From Ophiodon elongatus (Eukaryota; Chordata; Actinopteri; Perciformes; Hexagrammidae), in NCBI GenBank assembly GCA_016806645.1, contig JACSYO010000527.1, positions 1,517,501-1,581,500 of the forward strand: a DNA stretch of 64,000 bases. Reading direction: 5' to 3'. Shown here one piece after another: positions 58,736 through 64,000 of this stretch. Both the position numbers and the translations under genes were made by a program. Below the pieces are notes generated by a model. It searched no databases, was not told the origin of the DNA, and worked only from the letters and a program-made list of their open reading frames with translations. How positions within the stretch are numbered: position 1 is the first letter of the stretch; the number at the start of each line of letters is the position of its first letter.

Positions 58736-59504
58736 AAACGCCATGAAAATTGATGAGTGTTGCACAGTGTCCCGGGCCCTGAAGACGGGCTGTACTTTAT
58801 GATAACACAAGTTACTGATATGCACACTGATATGAGATCTCTGTTAAGGAGAAAAAGGATTTTTTTTTTTCCTTCATCTTTACGCACTCATGCAGCTAAA
58901 GGGATTATTCTGGGTCACAGGTTCAAACAGCTACTGTAGTTCTTGGCTGTTCTGCTTAGCTTTGCCTGGAGCTGTTGGTCTGCTTGCTCTCTTTTCTTTC
59001 ATTCTTTCTGTCTTTCTTTTTTTATGTTCTCTAACTTTCTTTTATTTATTCTGCTCCGGCTTTATCTACCTCTTCAGTCTGTGTGTCTGCCTCAAAGGAA
59101 GGTGACACAAGGAAGTCTAATGGATATAAACAGGCTTTTATAAACAGCCTTGGAGGAAACCATAAGAGTACTCAGTGTTCGGAAATGAGTCTTCTCCAAC
59201 AAGAGGGGTGTGCTCAGTGGGTTAATGAAAGGCATCTGTATTTTAGAAGCGGCTCTTAAGACTCATAGAAACCAGTTGAAAAAGGTGCATCTTCAAATAT
59301 GCAAATATGTCTGGAGTCTGGGGTTCATGTCCTGTCTCTTCAGTCATTGTTGGTATCTTTTTTTTATCACCATCGTCTTTTCCCCCTGCCTTGATAATCA
59401 GCTTTAAGCTTGTAGCTTGGAAGCTACTGTGGGGGGTTACTGGGAAACAAGCAAGGAGATGTGCAGGAAGATTTAGCGTCTGCATGAGATTACTTAACTA
59501 CAAT
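58736..59504. other. Non-coding stretch
   Basis: A T11 run lies at 58859-58870 and a T/C-rich tract at 58985-59060. The overlapping 66- and 71-codon ORFs there are compositional (rich in F, L, S). The opposed 80- and 115-codon ORFs at 59243-59654 are unsupported. Confidence 0.5.
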
Positions 59505-59615
59505 GTTGCTTATGTAGTTATTTTAAGCCCAACCATGTTTTTCCTAAACCTAACTGAGTGGTTTTGTTGCTTAAACCTAAGCAATACTCCAGGGGTCCTG
59601 ACCAAGCTTCAGTAT
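59505..59615 (-). repeat. Repeat family D, copy 4
   Basis: GCTTATGTAGTTATTTTAAG, CCCAACCATGTTTTTCCTAA, ACCTAACTGAGTGGTTTTGT and TGCTTAAACCTAAGC match the other D copies, for example 36210-36290. Confidence 0.75.
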
Positions 59616-60248
59616 GTGACAAACACTGCCATAACACCACTGAGAGAATATTAAGCAATAAAAATGCTGCGGTGATTTCAATGCAAGGAATCGAGGGAGC
59701 AGTAATCTAAGTGTAATCTCAGTAAAACCAGAAACTATTACACACACGTCACCTGTTCAATTTCTTAATTAAATGCATTTTGCTTCACAGTTTCTCAATT
59801 TTTGTTCTCTGTGTCTTTATACTCATCTACCTTTCTTTCTTTATTAATGTCCTCCATCAGGGGTTATACAGTAGGTGCATTAGAGACTTTAATAGACCTC
59901 AGCAGTCAGCCGGTGTCGGTCGTCAGCTATGATCTCCAGAGACAGAGCCAAGCAGCAGTTTCAGAGAATTAACTTTCTCAGTAGCAGTAATGGAGCAGCG
60001 AATCCGTCTGCTGCATGGAGAGAAACCTTTGTATTTTGTGTTTGATAGAATGAAGACCGCAATATGAAGCGTATACACAAGCACACATACATTCACAACA
60101 CAGTCTTTAATTTCATACCTTAATGTATTATATGATGAGAGAAAGAGAGCGGAGTTTGCAGTCTGTACAAATGCGTTTATATGCCGCCTCAGTATACATT
60201 GGGGCGTGAAGCCAATGCATAAGGGCCTTAAACTTGCATTCTTTCTAA
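59616..60248. other. Non-coding stretch
   Basis: The 110-codon minus ORF at 59923-60255 has no recognisable domain and ends in the family A copy. Confidence 0.45.
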
Positions 60249-60690
60249 TGGCCATCAGGGGGCGACTGTATAGAAGTCTATGAGAAAATGACTCTACTTC
60301 TCTCTTGATTTATTCCCTCAGTAAACATTGTAAACATGGGTTTATGGTATCAATCAATAGTTTCAAGTCTTCTTCAATACAGCATCATGTTCATTTAGTA
60401 AATTATGGTCCATTTAGAGTCAAATAGACCATAAAGCAGTGTTCGCTTTAGGATGTGGATCCCTTGCGATTGACAAGTTGCTACCACGGTGTTGTCCGGT
60501 CTGGGAGTTGTCTGTGTTTCTGTCTCAAAACTTTCATTCTGTCATAGTTTTATTTTCAGTTCATGGCAGTTAATTGCAAACTATTTGGTCGCCTAAAAAT
60601 GTATTTTTCAGCATTTGGTTGTACTTAGCTTCATCGTCTCAGGTCACTTTTTGTTGCAAAACACCAAGATGGTGACGACCAAAATCCCGA
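60249..60690 (+). repeat. Dispersed repeat family A, copy 4
   Basis: It starts AATGGCCATCAGGGGGCGAC and keeps the family order to CACCAAGATGGTGACGACCA and AAATCCC, after which it no longer matches. The right end with CAAACCAATGGGTG and ACAGTCTATG is missing. The YY1-like word is changed to AAGATGGTG. Confidence 0.9.
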
Positions 60691-60844
60691 GCAAGATCCG
60701 ATCAACTTGTGTAAACAAGACTCCGTCTATACGCTTGCAGCTTTTGGAGATTATAATTAGGTCCAGAGGTGCTTTAAACTACATGCTAACAGGCTGTTGA
60801 CTAACAGGTATAATGTTCACTAATATAGCTACGGCTATAAAGAA

Positions 60845-60985
60845 AGGCAGATGGATTCATCTTCTGGGGAAAATCGATGTCTATACAAACTATGTTAATC
60901 CATCCAGCAGTTGTTAAGATATTACAGTCTGGATGATAGTGGTGGACAGACAGAGCTACACTGCTAGCATTGGTAAAATAAAAAC
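60845..60985 (+). repeat. Fish repeat fragment (probably family F)
   Basis: TGTTAATCCATCCAGCAGTT, GTTAAGATATTACAGTCTGG, ATGATAGTGGTGGACAGACA and CACTGCTAGCATTGGTAAAA match the words CAATCCATCC-AATAGTTGTTGAGATATTTCAGTCTGGA...AGTGGTGGAC...GCTAGCATGGCTAAAA that I know from fish genomes. Confidence 0.75.
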
Positions 60986-61079
60986 TGAAGATTAAACAAC
61001 GTTAACATTTGGAACCCTGACTTCTCTTTATTCCAGCCCTTTCTTGTGCTTTATGTCATAATTTGAGAACTTTTGTGTC

Positions 61080-61081
<2 letters not shown>

Positions 61082-61159
<78 letters not shown>
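61082..61159. repeat. Long (GA)n microsatellite
   Basis: About 39 uninterrupted GA units form the second very long purine tract of the window, in the same orientation as 30355-30447. Confidence 0.99.
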
Positions 61160-61162
<3 letters not shown>

Positions 61163-63923
61163 CACTTTCTCAGAGCTGAAAAGCACAATGTTTTGAATGA
61201 CTTTATTGGCTTCAGGAAGCTGTACAATATGTAACTCTAACGAGGTTGAATGTCTCTGTAAAAGACTGTAAGAAAGTGTAACATTATGTTGGAGGACTCT
61301 GATAATCTCCTAACAAATGTCCCTAATTGTTCTGAACAGCGTTTTTAAGCCGTTTTCGTTAGCCGCCGTAGCTTGTTGTTGTTGCTTCACGTGAACTTTT
61401 ACGGTTCTACTGTCGCAGTGCGCTTTGGTTTCTCCTCTTCTTTCTCTGTTTGAACTCTGAAGGAGAGAACTCTGTCTCACGTAAAAACAAGCATCATTAT
61501 TACCCCTACGGCTCCCACATGCCAGGAGCCTGCTGTAATTGAGACCTTGATCATCCCACACAAGACGATGCATGGATGGAAGACAGGGGGAGACAGACAA
61601 GCCCCAATTAGCATCTCCGCAGTAGCCTGACTCTCGGGAGCTCCAGGTAGTCCCAGGGATCTAATTTGAAGACGGTTTTGAGAACTCAAAGTTATCGCAG
61701 TCATTTTATTGAAGAAGAACGGTCTCGCAGAAGAATGGTTTCCACATATTATTCATGAACTGAATACCAGCACCTGCCAATCATTGTGGTTATTACAAAT
61801 CCTGTGCAGTCCCAGTTTACTGCCTGAATTTATTATTGATTTTCTCTGAAGACACTATATTCATTTCTTCCTGAATTTCTTTTGCATACAGACTAAAAGA
61901 GAAAAAATGTCAGCCTACAGTCAGGTTTGTTGCAAACCCCACTCAAGACATTTACTCCCTATAGTGATCTAAGTGTTGAGCAACGATCACATTGCCGCCA
62001 AGGTCAAGGACAAAGTTGCACAAGAGCTTCATTCAGCTGAAAAAAAATGTCAATACGATATTTTATCGGCAAAAATTATTTGTCAGTGCATTCCAAAATG
62101 CTTTTGACAGTTTATTCTAATTAAAAAATTGTTTAAGCCTGAGTTTTCCAAGGTTTGGTTACGTTTAGAGACAAAAACACCTTGGTTATGGTTTCGGATA
62201 GCTAATGGTCTTGTTTAAAAGAAACCAATGTTGACTGTTAAACAAACAGTAGTGTCAGTCACATGCTTTTTCGTCCTTACCATCCATTCCAACCCTATGA
62301 CCATATCACGTTTTTGAATCATAAGCCTGTTTTTCCATCCAAATGAAGCACACATTTCAACAAAACCTACAGAAAGTCAGCAAAAGAAAATGTGGATTAA
62401 TGCCATCCATCCACTGCCGTTACGCAAATATGAGGAGTTGGTGGCACCAATTAACCATTGCACAAGAAAATGACGCAAAGAGATGATGTATTAAAAAAAA
62501 AAGTGGCATGGCAGTCAAACCACTAATGGTGGAAAACATGATGGAAACATTACATCATTAGATGAAATTATTTGTTTCATGTAATGATTTCAGTTGGTTC
62601 ACAATCTTCTCATCACTCCACAAGCGTTGTCTGCAATTCCATTGGACTTCAGAACATTTTGTTTGTATTATCACTTACACCTCAACCAAGCATAAAAACG
62701 TTTTTCAATATTTTGAGGTTTCTTTTTCATATTTTCTGCATTTCCACATTCACTTTTTTCATGTGGAAATTGAAAATTCACATAAAAACTGGTGGATTCA
62801 AACACACACATATAATTTGCACAATTACAACGTCATCATTAAGTCATTTTTCACAATCTTTTCAGCTTAGGAGTCAAACATTCAGATTGTAGGGTATAAT
62901 GTAATAACACCATGCCTGTTGCTATACACCATTATATATATTTTAAAACATATCAAACAATTTCTATGAAGCAGTAAAAGAAATCTACCACAACCTGTCA
63001 CTCCTCAAAGTGAAGTTTTTGATTATTAAGAGTGCTCCGTCAGCTACATTAATGAAACGCTTTTACCAAAAAAACTACAAAGGATGTCCAATTTTCCAAT
63101 TTGAAATGTGTATGAGTCGCTCAGTCTGCTGTTTTGCGGAAATGCGGCGCAGATTGAAAGATCATCTCACTTTGTAGCTTTGATGTTTAAGTATAACAAG
63201 TAGTGTCTTACTAAAGATCAAAGCCCAAGGTCTTGCCTCACCCTTAAGTTGTGCCCAGATCTCTTCCTCACATCTTTTTTTGCACTTATTATTCTGCAGA
63301 ATGCATTCTCTGTGACAACAACTCACATTACTCCCAGACTTCAAGGTGTCTGAAGCACATTTAATTTTTTTTTTCCAGCAGCACAAATGATTCTCCTCTA
63401 TTTTTTTGTCCTCTCTTTTGGTCTGCTTTCCACCTTGAACTTCCAAAGAGGAGCGAACAGCCGCCGCATTTTAAAATTTGATTCAACTTTGCTCTCTAAG
63501 TGGCCTCTTTTCGACCCTTTGTCTTCATGCTCTTAATCACACTTCTCATCCAGCGAATTCACGTCATTCATTAACAATCACTTTGTTCACCTCAGAGCAC
63601 CAATAACTGGCCTCTCTCCCTCGCCAACCAAAGCCGATCTCATCTATGTTGGATGTAACGCCCAGAATGTGCTCCAGTTAGCTTTGCTTAAATCTCTAAT
63701 TGAAAGCCTTTCCCGTGTCCCTTTCTCCTTGTCCATGCTTTGATTGGATGATGATGAAGAAGGAGAGGACAGGACAGGAGACCCACTGTTCCAGCAATCT
63801 CTCACAACCCTGACCTAGTAAAAAAATAGCCCTCTCTGAACCCAGCCTGTAATCTGTACTTTAAAAGAGGAAATGTAAGCTAAGCTAAACATCTCCCCTC
63901 TTTTAGGCTCCCTTTCTCTGCAG
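61160..63923. other. Non-coding stretch
   Basis: Opposed or overlapping ORFs of 75-106 codons (61310-61704, 62562-62892, 63162-63446) have no recognisable domain. The segment 62140-62260 (AAGGTTTGGTTACG, ACACCTTGGTTATGGTTTCG) may be a decayed repeat. The final 25 bases before 63924 are a pyrimidine-rich tract suited to a splice acceptor. Confidence 0.45.
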
Positions 63924-64000
63924 TGAGCTACACAAGAAGCTTCTGGGTCCCCAGCAGAAGACATGGCACTCCTTCAGTCAGACTCACGGCAAGCAGATGA
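63924..64000 (+). CDS. Possible exon running off the right edge
   Basis: GGCTCCCTTTCTCTGCAG (ending at 63923) is a good splice acceptor. Skipping one base, the frame GAG CTA CAC AAG AAG CTT CTG GGT is open to the window end and reads ELHKKLLGPQQKTWHSFSQT and then HGKQM, which is polar and protein-like. Alternatively, an ATG at 63963-63965 in a good context (GAAGACATGG) starts MALLQSDSRQAD in another frame, making this a 5' exon with a start codon. Only 77 bases are visible and I do not recognise the protein, so both readings are weak. Confidence 0.25.

Noticed and set aside
62140..62260. Further copy of family C or D
   Set aside because: It has GGTTTGG and ACCTTGGTTATGG words but not the ordered landmarks, so it was left unassigned.

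Overview
The window looks like a gene-poor stretch of a ray-finned fish genome, most likely a percomorph teleost. The base composition is AT-rich. Long perfect dinucleotide tracts, (CA)n, (GT)n and (GA)n, are scattered throughout. Most of the recognisable DNA is short, decayed, non-autonomous repeats of types I know from teleost genomes: tRNA-type SINEs, LINE 3' tails, MITE-like elements and old retroelement ORF relics. There is no operon-like gene layout, no long ORF (all are under 200 codons and most are shadows of repeats), and no rRNA or tRNA gene. I found no CRISPR array or prokaryotic signal. The window is best read as intergenic DNA or the inside of one or more very large introns.

Layout. 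0-9 kb: low-repeat DNA with one copy of repeat family A (1.06-1.58 kb), an AT-rich block, a LINE 3' tail ending in (TCTA)n at 4.4 kb and a widespread fish repeat at 7.04-7.31 kb. 9-29 kb: a tRNA-type SINE (10.27-10.59), a second family A copy (11.97-12.43), and many pieces of two related families, here called C and D, recognised by CCTAAACC/GGTTTAGG blocks. This part also holds a G-run cluster (17.82) and a 322-bp element bounded by TGTCACG/CGTGACA (23.58-23.90). 29-41 kb: a very long (GA)n, a small MITE with hAT-like ends, and a clear nested insertion in which family B sits inside a family A copy (32.69-33.60). Beyond it lie diverged and inverted copies of a family G element (34.3, 37.5 and 38.0 kb), an E-B repeat junction (39.78-40.27) and a SINE at 41.3 kb. 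41-64 kb: two weak exon candidates (42.3 and 43.87 kb), a 106-bp near-perfect hairpin (44.34), a 41-bp minisatellite (46.09-46.40), a LINE ORF relic (49.5-49.86) and a minus-strand retroelement ORF relic (53.05-54.08). They are followed by an LTR-like block (57.6-58.14), a short GC-rich hairpin (58.69), a fourth family A copy (60.25), a second long (GA)n (61.08), and a possible splice acceptor and exon running off the right edge (63.92-64.00).

How it fits together. I see no set of cooperating genes. The strongest story is of repeat evolution: one mobile element can be seen splitting another, an internally repeated unit is shared between distant copies, and several inverted repeats could fold into long hairpins. 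Repeat names A to K are labels used only here. Class assignments rest on remembered teleost repeats and on visible ends, not on a database search.
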